Shown here piece by piece: positions 50,701-58,539 of a DNA stretch of 64,000 nt. Positions within the stretch are counted from its first letter, which is position 1. Every line of letters begins with the position of its first letter. The notes below the pieces were generated by a model. It searched no databases. It was not told the origin of the DNA and saw only the letters and a program-made list of their open reading frames with translations. The translations under genes and the position numbers were made by a program. This DNA comes from Streptomyces lincolnensis (GTDB lineage Bacteria; Actinomycetota; Actinomycetes; Streptomycetales; Streptomycetaceae), in contig NZ_JAIHON010000014.1 in NCBI RefSeq assembly GCF_021173675.1, positions 124,001-188,000 on the forward strand, written 5' to 3'.

Positions 50701-52473
50701 CGCGCCCGCCAGGGACAGGGCGGTGACCAGGCCGTCGGCGACGGACAGCTTCACCTGGTGGCCCGCCGAGTGGACCAGGGCCAGTGGCAGGCCGTCCGCG
50801 CCCCGGTCGATGGTGATCGAGTGGCCGTTGCGTTCGGTGACGCAGGTCAGCCAGGCGATTCCGTCGCCTCCCGGTTCGCCGCCGGGCGGGGCGGTGAAGC
50901 GGAACACCAGGCCGCTGTCGAGGTCGGTGAGCGTGTAGTCGCCGTCGGTGTCGCGGGCCAGCAGAGTGCGGGCCCGGCCCCTCTCCGGGGTGGTGGGCGC
51001 GCCCGGGACCGGGTGCGGGTAGGTGACCAGGAGGCCCTCGGCGGTGGCGTGGACGACACCGATGGCGTCGATCGTCAGACGCTCGTCGACGGTCGACGTC
51101 CAGGCGGGCCCCAGGAAGCGGCCGATCGCGAGGCCCGACTCGGTGCGCCGGCTGAAGACCAGCGGCAGGATGCCGGGCAGGACGACATCGGTCTGGGGCA
51201 GATACATCCGGCCGGTGGCCAGGTCGACCGGGTCGCCGCCCTGCTTGCGGTCGCCGTCCGGGGTGTTGTGGGTTCCGTCCGGGGCCTCGTCGACCAGATT
51301 GCGCAGCCGTGCGGCGTCGGCGGCCTCCTCGGCGACCCGCACGCCCTTCACCGCGGCGCCGCCGCCACCGGTGGCGAGGGTCAGCGCGAGGTCGGGAACC
51401 AGCCGGCCGAAGCCCTCGGCCGGGTCCTTCATGAAGGTGTCGAGCATCTGCTTGCCGGTGCCGACCGGGTCGTTGGCGGCGACCACCAGGCCCGCGGCCA
51501 GGCTGTTGAGCGAGGTGGCGTACTCGGCCGGGTGCGTCAGGTTGTACGGGTCCGTAGGGTTGACGCTGCGGACGAAGTTGAGGATCCCCGCGGTGCCCTT
51601 GATGATGCCGCCGCCGACGTGGTCGCCCATGATCTGGAGCTCCTGGACACCGTCGTTCAACTGCTCGGCGTACGACGGCTTCTCCGGGGCCATGTCGCGG
51701 GCGGCGCGGACCGCGGTGCGCGCGGTCTCCGCCGCCGAGTTCCGCTGCGTGCGCGCCTCGGCGAGGATGTCCTGCGCGTCCTGCATCAGCTTCTTGCCGG
51801 GGTCGTCGAACGTCGCCGCGGGCTTGGGGGGAAGCGAGGCGGGGTCGCGCTTGTCGGCGGGCTGGGCGTTGTAGCGGTCGACGGCGCCGTTGTAGTCGTC
51901 GACCTTCTTGCGGTGGGCGTCGGCGGCCTCCTCGGAGGCCTTGACCCCCTCCTTCCACTTGTCGATCGCCGTCTGCGCCTGTCCCTGCGCCCAGGTGACG
52001 GTGGAGGCGAAGGCCTCCAGCGCGCCGATCGCCTTCGCGGAGGCATCGGCGGCGGCGTACCACTTGGGCGGCTGGGTGCTCACCGCGGTGCGCAGCGCCT
52101 CGGCCGCCTCGCCCTTGAGCCGGGACGAGTCGAGGCCCTTGAGACCGTCGCCGGTGTCGTCGAAGGCCGACTGGAAGGTGCGGAGCTTCGCGGCGGTGTC
52201 GTTGATCTTGCTCGCGCTGCCGTGGACCAGCTTGGTCTTGTCCTCGGTCTGCCCGAGGTCCATCTCGTCGACCTCGGCGCCCATGCGGTTGGCGATCGAA
52301 CGGGACTGCTCGCGCACCCAGTCGGCGCCGGACTCCCAGCCGACGTCGTCCAGCCGGTCGGCGGTCCAGTTCCCGGCGTCCTCGATCCGGTTGCCGACCC
52401 ACTCGACGCCGTCCTCGACCGCGTTCTCGACCGAGTCGGGCGTGATGTCGCTGATGAAGTCGCCGATGCCCAT
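47710..52473 (-). CDS. Rhs/YD-repeat polymorphic toxin, probably type VII-type secreted
   Basis: 1587 residues. Residues 1-400 are helical (a WXG/LXG-like entry region plus an Ala-rich coiled part). DPVDLATGRM near 413 opens a DUF6531-type domain. Residues about 470-1400 are YD repeats (such as TTFEYDARRRVTAW), which build the Rhs shell. The core ends with YDPETGRYTSPDPLGL near 1415. The final 145 residues (after DPLGLMPKYTKEEK) are a distinct domain with HAKYHGDSGHGF and GPGSKQGQAITAYG. Its His/Lys/Ser-Thr content suggests a BECR-type RNase, but I cannot assign it. It is preceded by a WXG-like gene and followed by a candidate immunity gene. Confidence 0.88.
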   Translation of the reverse strand: MGIGDFISDITPDSVENAVEDGVEWVGNRIEDAGNWTADRLDDVGWESGADWVREQSRSIANRMGAEVDEMDLGQTEDKTKLVHGSASKINDTAAKLRTFQSAFDDTGDGLKGLDSSRLKGEAAEALRTAVSTQPPKWYAAADASAKAIGALEAFASTVTWAQGQAQTAIDKWKEGVKASEEAADAHRKKVDDYNGAVDRYNAQPADKRDPASLPPKPAATFDDPGKKLMQDAQDILAEARTQRNSAAETARTAVRAARDMAPEKPSYAEQLNDGVQELQIMGDHVGGGIIKGTAGILNFVRSVNPTDPYNLTHPAEYATSLNSLAAGLVVAANDPVGTGKQMLDTFMKDPAEGFGRLVPDLALTLATGGGGAAVKGVRVAEEAADAARLRNLVDEAPDGTHNTPDGDRKQGGDPVDLATGRMYLPQTDVVLPGILPLVFSRRTESGLAIGRFLGPAWTSTVDERLTIDAIGVVHATAEGLLVTYPHPVPGAPTTPERGRARTLLARDTDGDYTLTDLDSGLVFRFTAPPGGEPGGDGIAWLTCVTERNGHSITIDRGADGLPLALVHSAGHQVKLSVADGLVTALSLAGAGEGGADQPLMGYGYEDGNLTTVTKPSGATTTFEYDARRRVTAWTDSNGSRYDYVYDDSDRVVAEGGEAGHVRITLAYTGPDPETGRRTTTLTTADGHTTRHLFGPGCRLLALTDPLGRTTRFTYDPRGNLLTRTDPLGLTTVFSYDEDGRVVSAARPDGSELRTVRGPFALPVEVVGPDGTRVLHAYDRRGNRTAVTDEAGATTRYTYDDAGRLTSVTDALDATTHVVCDAAGLPVEVTAPDGAVTRTQRDALGRPVRITDPVGGVTLLQWHPDGQLARRTGPDGATESWTYDGEDNCLTHTDPSGGVSRFEYTHFDLPLARTGPDGARHEFEHDAELHLTRVVNPQGLTWSYEYDAAGDIVSETDFDGRTLTYRVDATGRLAARVDALGGTIAFERDQLGRVVRKDVDGSVTTYAYDRAGRLTEAIGPDSELRYQYDRRGKVKTELVNGHPVSYSYDALGRRTKRTTPTGHVTSYAYGTDGQPRRLTTGGHRVDFTHDAAGRELARVFGDSVTVSSAWDEAGRLTARHITAGTRAVTGRAYTYRADGHPISVADQLSGTRAFDLDRAGRVTAVHARGWTERYAYDDAGNQTSASWPSRHPGGEATGPRAYTGTALTRAGDVRFEYDALGRVTLRQKTRLSRKPDTWRYTWDTENRLTSVTTPDGTRWRYRYDPLGRRTAKQRLSADGESVAEETRLTWDGLTLCEQTSHHPDAPNTVALTWDHRDVVPLAQTERILTADDRQEEIDRRFFAIATDLIGTPTELVDETGDIAWRSRSTLWGTTAWSRDSSAYTPLRFPGQYHDPETGLHYNYFRHYDPETGRYTSPDPLGLAPAPNPVAYVGNPLSVCDPLGLMPKYTKEEKAQKRIDKILDTISARAENGEINKHAKYHGDSGHGFSDERVLEILKEPDAVYQSSGQAGNFIFRKDNDIAVVYGPGSKQGQAITAYGESGIKGDSGAKALGGSPTDPGSPVTHDDIVQGRIPTEDGYLAPAKQIR

Positions 52474-52475
52474 GG

Positions 52476-53141
52476 TCAGTTCCCCCCGGACTCACCCTGC
52501 TGCTGTGCCTGCGGTGTCTCCTGCGCCTGCTGGGCGCGCTCCTCCGGCGACGGCCCGAAAGTGTCGTCCAGCGCCTGGTTCCACCGGTCGTCGGAGATGC
52601 CGAGCGTGTCCTTGAGCACCTCGGAGCGCTGCCCGCCCTGGCCCTCGGTGAGGACCGTGCGGCCGGTGTCCTTCCAGGTCTGCTCGATGTCCTGGCCGGC
52701 CCGCTCGAACGACTCGGCGCTGTAGTCCGGGTTCAGGGCGTCCGGCGTGAACACGTCTCCCCAGTCCTGCCGGGCGATCTCCTCCTCGGTGGCGTGCGGG
52801 TTGCCGCCCATCACGGAGTTGACGCCCACCTTCAGCGCACCCTCGACGTACTGGTCGTGCTCCCACTGGGTGCCCGCCGCCAGACCGAGGCGGTTCGCGA
52901 TCTCGCTCGCGTCCTTCACCAGGGCGCGCACACCCCACTCCCAGCGCTCGCAGAAGTCCTCGAAGTCGACCGAGAGGCCGTGGTGCCCGGCCTCCATCCC
53001 GGTCATCGACAGCTCCGAGAAGCCCTTGCCCATCACCGAGCCGGTGGCGCCGCCGAGATCACCGAGCGCGTCGATGGTCGCGCCCACTCCCTGCGTGAAC
53101 TTCGCTACGGCGGCCTTGTCGAACTGGAGCTCACCGCCCAT
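52476..53141 (-). CDS. WXG100-like / ESX-type helper protein
   Basis: 221 residues from ATG 53141 with GAGGAGGGG at 8 nt. It starts MGGELQFDKAAVAKFTQGVG and is largely helical. A WEWG turn near residue 62 resembles the WXG hairpin. The C-terminal part (YSAESFERAGQDIEQTWKDT) is an acidic helix and the end is Gln-rich. It probably pairs with the N-terminus of the Rhs protein for secretion. The gene lies 3 bp before the Rhs ATG and overlaps the SseB-like gene by 11 bp. Confidence 0.7.
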   Translation of the reverse strand: MGGELQFDKAAVAKFTQGVGATIDALGDLGGATGSVMGKGFSELSMTGMEAGHHGLSVDFEDFCERWEWGVRALVKDASEIANRLGLAAGTQWEHDQYVEGALKVGVNSVMGGNPHATEEEIARQDWGDVFTPDALNPDYSAESFERAGQDIEQTWKDTGRTVLTEGQGGQRSEVLKDTLGISDDRWNQALDDTFGPSPEERAQQAQETPQAQQQGESGGN

Positions 53142-53592
53142 GGCCGCGCCCCTCCTCGGTCCTGGCCGGAGTCGACCCGGCCTTGTCGGCCTCCCCGGCC
53201 TCGTCGGAATCGACGGCGAAGCCGGCCGGGACGACACCGACGACCGGCGGGAAGAACATCGACCCGTCCTCGGTGGCGATGTCGACGGCGAGTCCGGCGG
53301 GCTCGTGCAGGGACGGCACGACCTCGTCGACGATGCGTGCGCCCAGCAGCGCCGCGTAGTCCGTGGGCCGGTCGCCGGGGGCGTGGTGCAGGGCGAACCG
53401 GGCCAGCGCGGTCTCGTCGGTGAATCCGCAGATCCACCGCACCCCGCCCGACCGCGCCGACCAGAGGCCGCCACCGGTCGTCGGCACCAGGAGGACCGAG
53501 CGCCGCATCTCGCCGATCAGCGCGCGAGGGTCACCGGCTCCCCTTCTCCGCTCGGCGATTCGCTGGGCGAGCGCTGTCCTTGTGTCCTCCAC
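53131..53592 (-). CDS. SseB-like N-terminal domain protein
   Basis: 153 residues from GTG 53592 with GGGGAGAAG at about 5 nt. VLLVPTTGGGLWSARSGGVR then ICGFTDETALARF matches the SseB N-terminal pattern (a strand, a variable loop, then FTD...AL..F). SseB-like proteins are frequent in actinobacterial ESX/Rhs clusters, where their role is unproven. The last 35 residues are acidic and Glu/Ala-rich. It is the first gene of the toxin operon and is divergent from the glycosyltransferase. Confidence 0.7.
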   Translation of the reverse strand: MEDTRTALAQRIAERRRGAGDPRALIGEMRRSVLLVPTTGGGLWSARSGGVRWICGFTDETALARFALHHAPGDRPTDYAALLGARIVDEVVPSLHEPAGLAVDIATEDGSMFFPPVVGVVPAGFAVDSDEAGEADKAGSTPARTEEGRGHGR

Positions 53593-53781
53593 GGCTTCTC
53601 CCCGTCGTAGGTGACTGGTGGCACCGTAGATCAGGACGTGCCGGACGACACGGGTGGTTCTTGTGAAGTTGCCCTCGACACTGAGCGGTCTCGGGGCGCG
53701 GGAGCGTACTCAAGACGTCGTTGTCGTGAACGGCTAGCATCACTGACTCAGTGGCCGGCCGTGGTGCGTGATGGGTGCGGG

Positions 53782-54684
53782 GTGAGGACGTTGGGCACGC
53801 CGAGGATCGCCGTCTCCGTGGTGACCATGGGCAATCGGCCCGAGGAGGTCGACGCGCTGCTGCGGTCCGTGGCCAAGCAGGACCTGCCGCCCACCCGCAT
53901 CGTGATCGTCGGCAACGGCTCCCCGCTGCCCGAGTTCGCCGAGCGGCTCTCGCTGCCCGGCGAGGTCACGCCGGTCGAGCTCGACGAGAACCTCGGCTGC
54001 CCCGGCGGACGGAACGTGGCCCTGGCCCGGCTGAGGGAGTTCGGGGATGTCGACATCGTCGTGGAGCTGGACGACGACGGGCTGCTGGTCGACGCCGACG
54101 TGCTGCGGCACGTGGGGGACCTGTTCGCCGCCGACCCGCGCCTCGGCATCGTCGGCTTCCGCATCGCCGACGAGTACGGGGAGACACAGCAGCGGCACGT
54201 GCCGCGGGTCGGCTCCTCCGACCCGCTGCGCGGCGGGTACGTCACCGGGTTCCTCGGCGGCGGGCACGCCTTCCGTACGGCGATGCTGGAGGAGACCGGG
54301 GACTGGCCGGCCGAGTTCTTCTTCGCCCACGAGGAGATCGACCTGTCCTGGCGGGCCGTCGACCGGGGCTGGCGGATCCTGTACACGCCCGAACTGCTGC
54401 TCCAGCACCCGAGGACCTCGCCCGCCCGCCACGCCATCTACTACCGGGTCAACGCGCGCAACCGGGTCTGGCTGGTCCGCCGCCGCCTCCCGCTCGCGCT
54501 GATCCCGGTGCACCTGGGCGTCTGGACACTGCTCACGCTGCTGCGGATGCGGTCGGCGGCCGGACTGCGCGCCTGGGTCGGGGGGTTCGTGGAAGGCGTA
54601 CGGCAGTCCGCGGGCGAACGACGGCCCATGCGGTGGGGGACGGTGTGGCGGCTGACGCGGCTGGGGCGACCGCCCGTCATCTGA
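53782..54684 (+). CDS. Family 2 glycosyltransferase
   Basis: 300 residues from GTG 53782; GTG 53761 is an in-frame alternative, and a TAGCAT -10 lies at 53735. GT-A fold: VSVVTMGNRPEEVDALLRSV at the start, NLGCPGGRNVAL, the metal/nucleotide site VELDDDGLLVD, then GGGHAFRTAML and the catalytic HEEIDLSWR. The sugar and acceptor are unknown; rhamnosyl- or galactosyl-type transfer to a cell-wall glycan is plausible. A C-terminal hydrophobic segment (LALIPVHLGVWTLLTLL) may touch the membrane. Confidence 0.88.
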   Translation: MRTLGTPRIAVSVVTMGNRPEEVDALLRSVAKQDLPPTRIVIVGNGSPLPEFAERLSLPGEVTPVELDENLGCPGGRNVALARLREFGDVDIVVELDDDGLLVDADVLRHVGDLFAADPRLGIVGFRIADEYGETQQRHVPRVGSSDPLRGGYVTGFLGGGHAFRTAMLEETGDWPAEFFFAHEEIDLSWRAVDRGWRILYTPELLLQHPRTSPARHAIYYRVNARNRVWLVRRRLPLALIPVHLGVWTLLTLLRMRSAAGLRAWVGGFVEGVRQSAGERRPMRWGTVWRLTRLGRPPVI

Positions 54685-54713
54685 GCCCGGCACGGGATGC
54701 GACGGACGGGGGG

Positions 54714-54740
54714 CCCGGTCGGTCACCTCCGCCGACCGGG
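54714..54740 (+). terminator. Terminator of the glycosyltransferase gene
   Basis: CCCGGTCGG / CCGACCGGG make a 9-bp stem with a 9-nt loop, 30 bp past the stop. Confidence 0.6.
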
Positions 54741-54945
54741 ACCCGCACACGTCCTCGGATCCGGCCGCGACGGTGACACTCCCCCGAGTTGCGCGCTCTG
54801 CGCGCGCCCCCTCGGGCCAGATCCGATGTAGTGATCACATCAGGCCGCGCCAACGAATCGCTAACATATGGCCAACAGTTCCGCGTTCAGCTATCGGCCG
54901 CTCGATGTGAGGGTGGCCCGAAATCGCCGGGCGGTGGCGGTGAAT

Positions 54946-55022
54946 GGCGGAACTGTAGCGGGTTCCGGCGGAAACCCCCGTAGGGGAGTGTGGCGGGAAA
55001 CCGTCGTAAGCAGGGCGGAAAT
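54946..55022 (+). promoter_or_regulatory. Four direct repeats upstream of the SARP gene
   Basis: GGCGGAA(C/A)-type motifs start at 54946, 54967, 54992 and 55014, at steps of 21, 25 and 22 bp, on one face of the helix. SARP proteins bind direct repeats at 11- or 22-bp phasing, so this may be an autoregulatory operator. Confidence 0.5.
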
Positions 55023-55095
55023 CCGCCAAGGACGGCGGGGTTCCGAGGAACTCCCCGGAGCGCGCTCGGGCGCGGCGTGCGGGAAGGCAGTGGGC

Positions 55096-58000
55096 GTGAG
55101 GGGGTGCTGCGGACTGCGGTACGAGCTGCGGTTCGGACTGCTCGGGCCGCCCGTGCTGTACGACGGCCGGGGCGACGACGAGCGTCAGGGCGGTGGCGGG
55201 CGCGGCGACCTCGACGGCCTCGGCGTCCGGACCGGCGACCTCGATGTCCGGACCGACGACCTCGGTGTCCGGACCGTGCGGAGTCCCAAGGCACGTGCCC
55301 TGCTGGCCGCGTTGCTGCTGGAGGCCGGCCGTACCGTCTCCGTCGAGTCGCTCAAGGACGCGCTGTGGGGCGGCGCTCCGCCCGCGTCCGCCCAGGCCTC
55401 GCTGCACAACCACGTGACCCGGCTGCGCCGGCTGCTCGACGACTCCGGGCGGCTGCGGGCCGTACCGCCCGGCTATCTGCTGCGCGTCGAACACGGCGAG
55501 CTGGACGTCCATGTCTTCGAACGGCACATGGCCGCCGCGCGGGGCGCGCACGCCGCGCAGAACTGGGAGCGGGTGGTGCGCGAGAGCACGGCGGCGCTCG
55601 CGCTGTGGCGCGGCACGCCCCTGAGCGGGCTGCCGTCCGAGGTGGGCGGATACGCCTTCGTTCAGCGCCTCCAGGAGGCGCGGCTGCTGCTCATGGAGTG
55701 GCGCTACGACGCCGAACTCGCCCTCGGCGGCGCCCGGCTCGGCGCCCTCGTACCGGAGGTGGCGGCGCTGGCCGCCGAGCATCCGCTGCGCGAGGCCTAC
55801 CACCGTCAGCTGATGCTCGCCCTGCACCGCACCGGCCGCCAGCCCGAGGCCCTCGCCGTCCACCGCGACCTGCGCACCCGCCTCGTCGAGGAACTCGGCA
55901 TCGAACCGGGCCCCGCGGTACGCGAGGCCCACGTCGAGGTGCTGCGCGGCGTGGTGACGGACACGGCGGCGGGGGAGGCCCGGGCGTCCGCGCCGGGGAC
56001 GGCGGGTGAGACTCCGGCGCCCATGCCCGCGACGGCACGTGAGACCTCGGCATCCGAGCCCGGCACGGCGGGTGAGACTCCGGCGCCCATGCCCGCGACG
56101 GCACGTGAGACCTCGGCATCCGAGCCCGGCACGGCGAGCGGGGCACCGACCCCCGCCCCGACCGCCGCTCCGGCCTCCTCCCCGACGCCCGATTCCGCCC
56201 CCGCGTCCACACCGAGCACAGCTCTCACTCCCAGCCCTGCTCCCACGCCCCCCTCCGGCCCCGACGCTACGCGCGAAGAAGACCCCCCACCCTCACCCCC
56301 TCAACCACCACCCCGCCCCGCCCAACTCCCCCCATTCCCGGGCCACTTCACCGGCCGCACAGCCGTACTGAACGACCTGTACCAAGCCCTCACCCCCATC
56401 TCCTTCCTCACGCCCACCGCGCCCCCCTCCATCGCCGTGATCAGCGGCATGGCCGGCGTCGGCAAGAGCGCGCTCGCGCTGTACGCCGCACACGGCCTGC
56501 GGGAACGTTTCCCTGACGGCCAGCTCTACGTCCATCTGCACGGCGCCACCCCCGGCATGACCCCCCTCACCGCGGCCCAGGCCCTCACCACGCTGCTGCG
56601 CGACCTCGGCACCGATCCTCGCGGCATCCCCGAACACCCGGACGCGGCCGCCGCGTTGCTGCGCTCGCTGCTCGCGCCGACGCGCACGCTGATGGTGCTG
56701 GACGACGCCGAGAGCGCCGCGCAGGTGCGGCCGCTGCTGCCGGCCGGGGCGGGCTGCGCGGTGATCGTCACCAGCCGCTCCCCCCTGACCGCCCTGGACG
56801 GCGCCCACCGCTTCCCGCTCGCCCCGCTCTCGCACGAGGAGAGCGCGGCCCTGCTGCGCGCGGCCTCCGGACGCGGCGGCGACGACGGCCAGGACGGTCA
56901 GGACGGCGACGGTCAGGACGGCGAGGGCGGCGACGAGATCGACGCCACCCACCCCCTCATCGAACTAACCGGCCGCCTCCCCCTCGCCCTACGCATCGTC
57001 GCCGCCCGCCTCGCCGCACGCCGCGCCCTCACCCCCGACGTGCTCGCCGACCAACTGGCCGCGACGGAGGGAAGGCTGCGGCATCTGGAGTACGACGACC
57101 TGTCCGTACGCCGCTCCCTGGCCGTCGCCCACGACGCGCTCGCCGCCTCGGGCCGCCGCACCGACCGCGACGCGGCGCTGATCCTCTGCCGGATCGGCGC
57201 CCTCGACCTCCCCACCTACGGCGTCCCGCTCGTCGCCCGTCTCCTCGGCGCCGAGGAGTGCCGCGCCGAGGAGGCGCTGGACCGCCTTGTCGACGTGGCG
57301 CTGCTGGAGGAGACGGCGTACGGCCGCTACGCACCGCACGACCTGGTCCGCGACTTCGCCCGCGAACTGGCCGACGCACGGCACGCCCCCGACATCGCCC
57401 GCACCGCCGTGCGCTGGTACACGGCCGTCGCCGAGCGCACCCTCACCGCGATCGTCGAACCCGGCCTCGACCGGGACGACCGCCTGGGGCCGACCGCGGT
57501 CCAGCCGCCCGAGCACGTGGCCCACGTGCTGTCCGTACCGCCGTTCGCCTCCTCCGAGGAAGCCTTCACCTGGGGCGAGTCGGAGCTGGAGAACATCGTC
57601 GCCCTGGTCGAGCGGTACGCGGACGCGCCCGACGAGCGCACGGCCGCCCACCTCTCCACCCTGCTCCGCCTCTTCGTGCCGTTCCTCCAACGCGCCGGCC
57701 GCGTGGCCGAGATGGAGGTGCTCGGGGAGGCCGCCCTGGGGCTCGCACGGCGGCTGGGCGACGAGTCGGGCGAGGCGTACGCGCTGGGCGACCTCGCGGG
57801 CCTGCACTTCCTGACCGGGCGGCAGAGCGAGGCCCTGGACCTCAACGACCGTGCTCTGGCGATCTGGCGGCGGCTCGGCGCGGTCTCCTGGATCCGCCGG
57901 TGCCTCAACAACCGCGGGCTGCTCCTCGAAGGCCTCGGCCGACACCCCGAGTCGGAGCGGGCGCTGCGCCAGAGCCTCGCGTACTCACGGCGGCTGGACG

Positions 58001-58539
58001 ACCGGTACGGGGAGGCCGTGACCCACAGCCACCTCGGCAACCTGTACGAGCACACCGACCCGCGGGCCGCCATCGAGCAGCACCGCCTCTCGCTCGCGAT
58101 CGGCGACGAGATCGGCAACGTCATCGTGCAGCACTCCGCGCACTGCAACATCGGCTACGCCCACCTCACCCTGGGCGAACCGGCCGAGGCGGCCGGGCAC
58201 TTCGAGGAGAGCCTGCGCATCCTCGGGCGGCACGGCGACTGGCCCGGCGAGTCGCAGACCCGGCTCGGCCTGGTCCGCGCCCTGCGCCTGCTCGGCCGTA
58301 CCGAACGGGCCGGTCTGGAGTGCGCCGAGCTGCTCGGCCGCGCGGACGCCCGCGGCGACGGCTACACCGGCGGTCTCGCCCGCCACCAGCACGGACTTCT
58401 GCTGTGGGAGCGCGGACGCCCCCGGGAGGCACGGGAGCAGTGGCGCGCGGCCCTCGACGCACTGGAGGGCACGGACGAGAACACGGTCCTTCAGGAACTC
58501 CGAGACCTGCTCACCCACCCGCCCCACCCACCACGCTGA
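55096..58539 (+). CDS. SARP-type regulator, AfsR-like (BTAD + NB-ARC + TPR)
   Basis: 1147 residues from GTG 55096 with GGGAAGG at 8 nt; the upstream extension is low-complexity. Residues about 8-80 carry the OmpR-like winged helix (RSPKARALLAALLLEAGRTV). The BTAD domain follows to about 275 (HPLREAYHRQLMLALHRTGR). A Pro/Thr linker contains a perfect 66-bp duplication. NB-ARC spans about 430-800 (P-loop ISGMAGVGKSALAL, LMVLDDAES). TPRs spread over 835-1130 (SHLGNLYEHTDPRAAIEQHR). AfsR-family proteins activate secondary metabolism on ATP binding. No biosynthetic cluster is inside the window. Confidence 0.9.
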   Translation: MRGCCGLRYELRFGLLGPPVLYDGRGDDERQGGGGRGDLDGLGVRTGDLDVRTDDLGVRTVRSPKARALLAALLLEAGRTVSVESLKDALWGGAPPASAQASLHNHVTRLRRLLDDSGRLRAVPPGYLLRVEHGELDVHVFERHMAAARGAHAAQNWERVVRESTAALALWRGTPLSGLPSEVGGYAFVQRLQEARLLLMEWRYDAELALGGARLGALVPEVAALAAEHPLREAYHRQLMLALHRTGRQPEALAVHRDLRTRLVEELGIEPGPAVREAHVEVLRGVVTDTAAGEARASAPGTAGETPAPMPATARETSASEPGTAGETPAPMPATARETSASEPGTASGAPTPAPTAAPASSPTPDSAPASTPSTALTPSPAPTPPSGPDATREEDPPPSPPQPPPRPAQLPPFPGHFTGRTAVLNDLYQALTPISFLTPTAPPSIAVISGMAGVGKSALALYAAHGLRERFPDGQLYVHLHGATPGMTPLTAAQALTTLLRDLGTDPRGIPEHPDAAAALLRSLLAPTRTLMVLDDAESAAQVRPLLPAGAGCAVIVTSRSPLTALDGAHRFPLAPLSHEESAALLRAASGRGGDDGQDGQDGDGQDGEGGDEIDATHPLIELTGRLPLALRIVAARLAARRALTPDVLADQLAATEGRLRHLEYDDLSVRRSLAVAHDALAASGRRTDRDAALILCRIGALDLPTYGVPLVARLLGAEECRAEEALDRLVDVALLEETAYGRYAPHDLVRDFARELADARHAPDIARTAVRWYTAVAERTLTAIVEPGLDRDDRLGPTAVQPPEHVAHVLSVPPFASSEEAFTWGESELENIVALVERYADAPDERTAAHLSTLLRLFVPFLQRAGRVAEMEVLGEAALGLARRLGDESGEAYALGDLAGLHFLTGRQSEALDLNDRALAIWRRLGAVSWIRRCLNNRGLLLEGLGRHPESERALRQSLAYSRRLDDRYGEAVTHSHLGNLYEHTDPRAAIEQHRLSLAIGDEIGNVIVQHSAHCNIGYAHLTLGEPAEAAGHFEESLRILGRHGDWPGESQTRLGLVRALRLLGRTERAGLECAELLGRADARGDGYTGGLARHQHGLLLWERGRPREAREQWRAALDALEGTDENTVLQELRDLLTHPPHPPR
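56001..56132 (+). repeat. Perfect 66-bp tandem duplication in the SARP linker
   Basis: Two identical, in-frame 66-bp units, each encoding 22 residues (GETPAPMPATARETSASEPG...), lengthen the disordered linker between the BTAD and NB-ARC domains. Confidence 0.92.

Noticed and set aside
47710..53592. Long open frames on the opposite strand of the Rhs operon (over 1300 codons)
   Set aside because: They are shadows caused by GC-biased wobble positions. The Rhs frame has YD repeats and domain structure, while the opposite frames are low-complexity Gly/Val/Arg.
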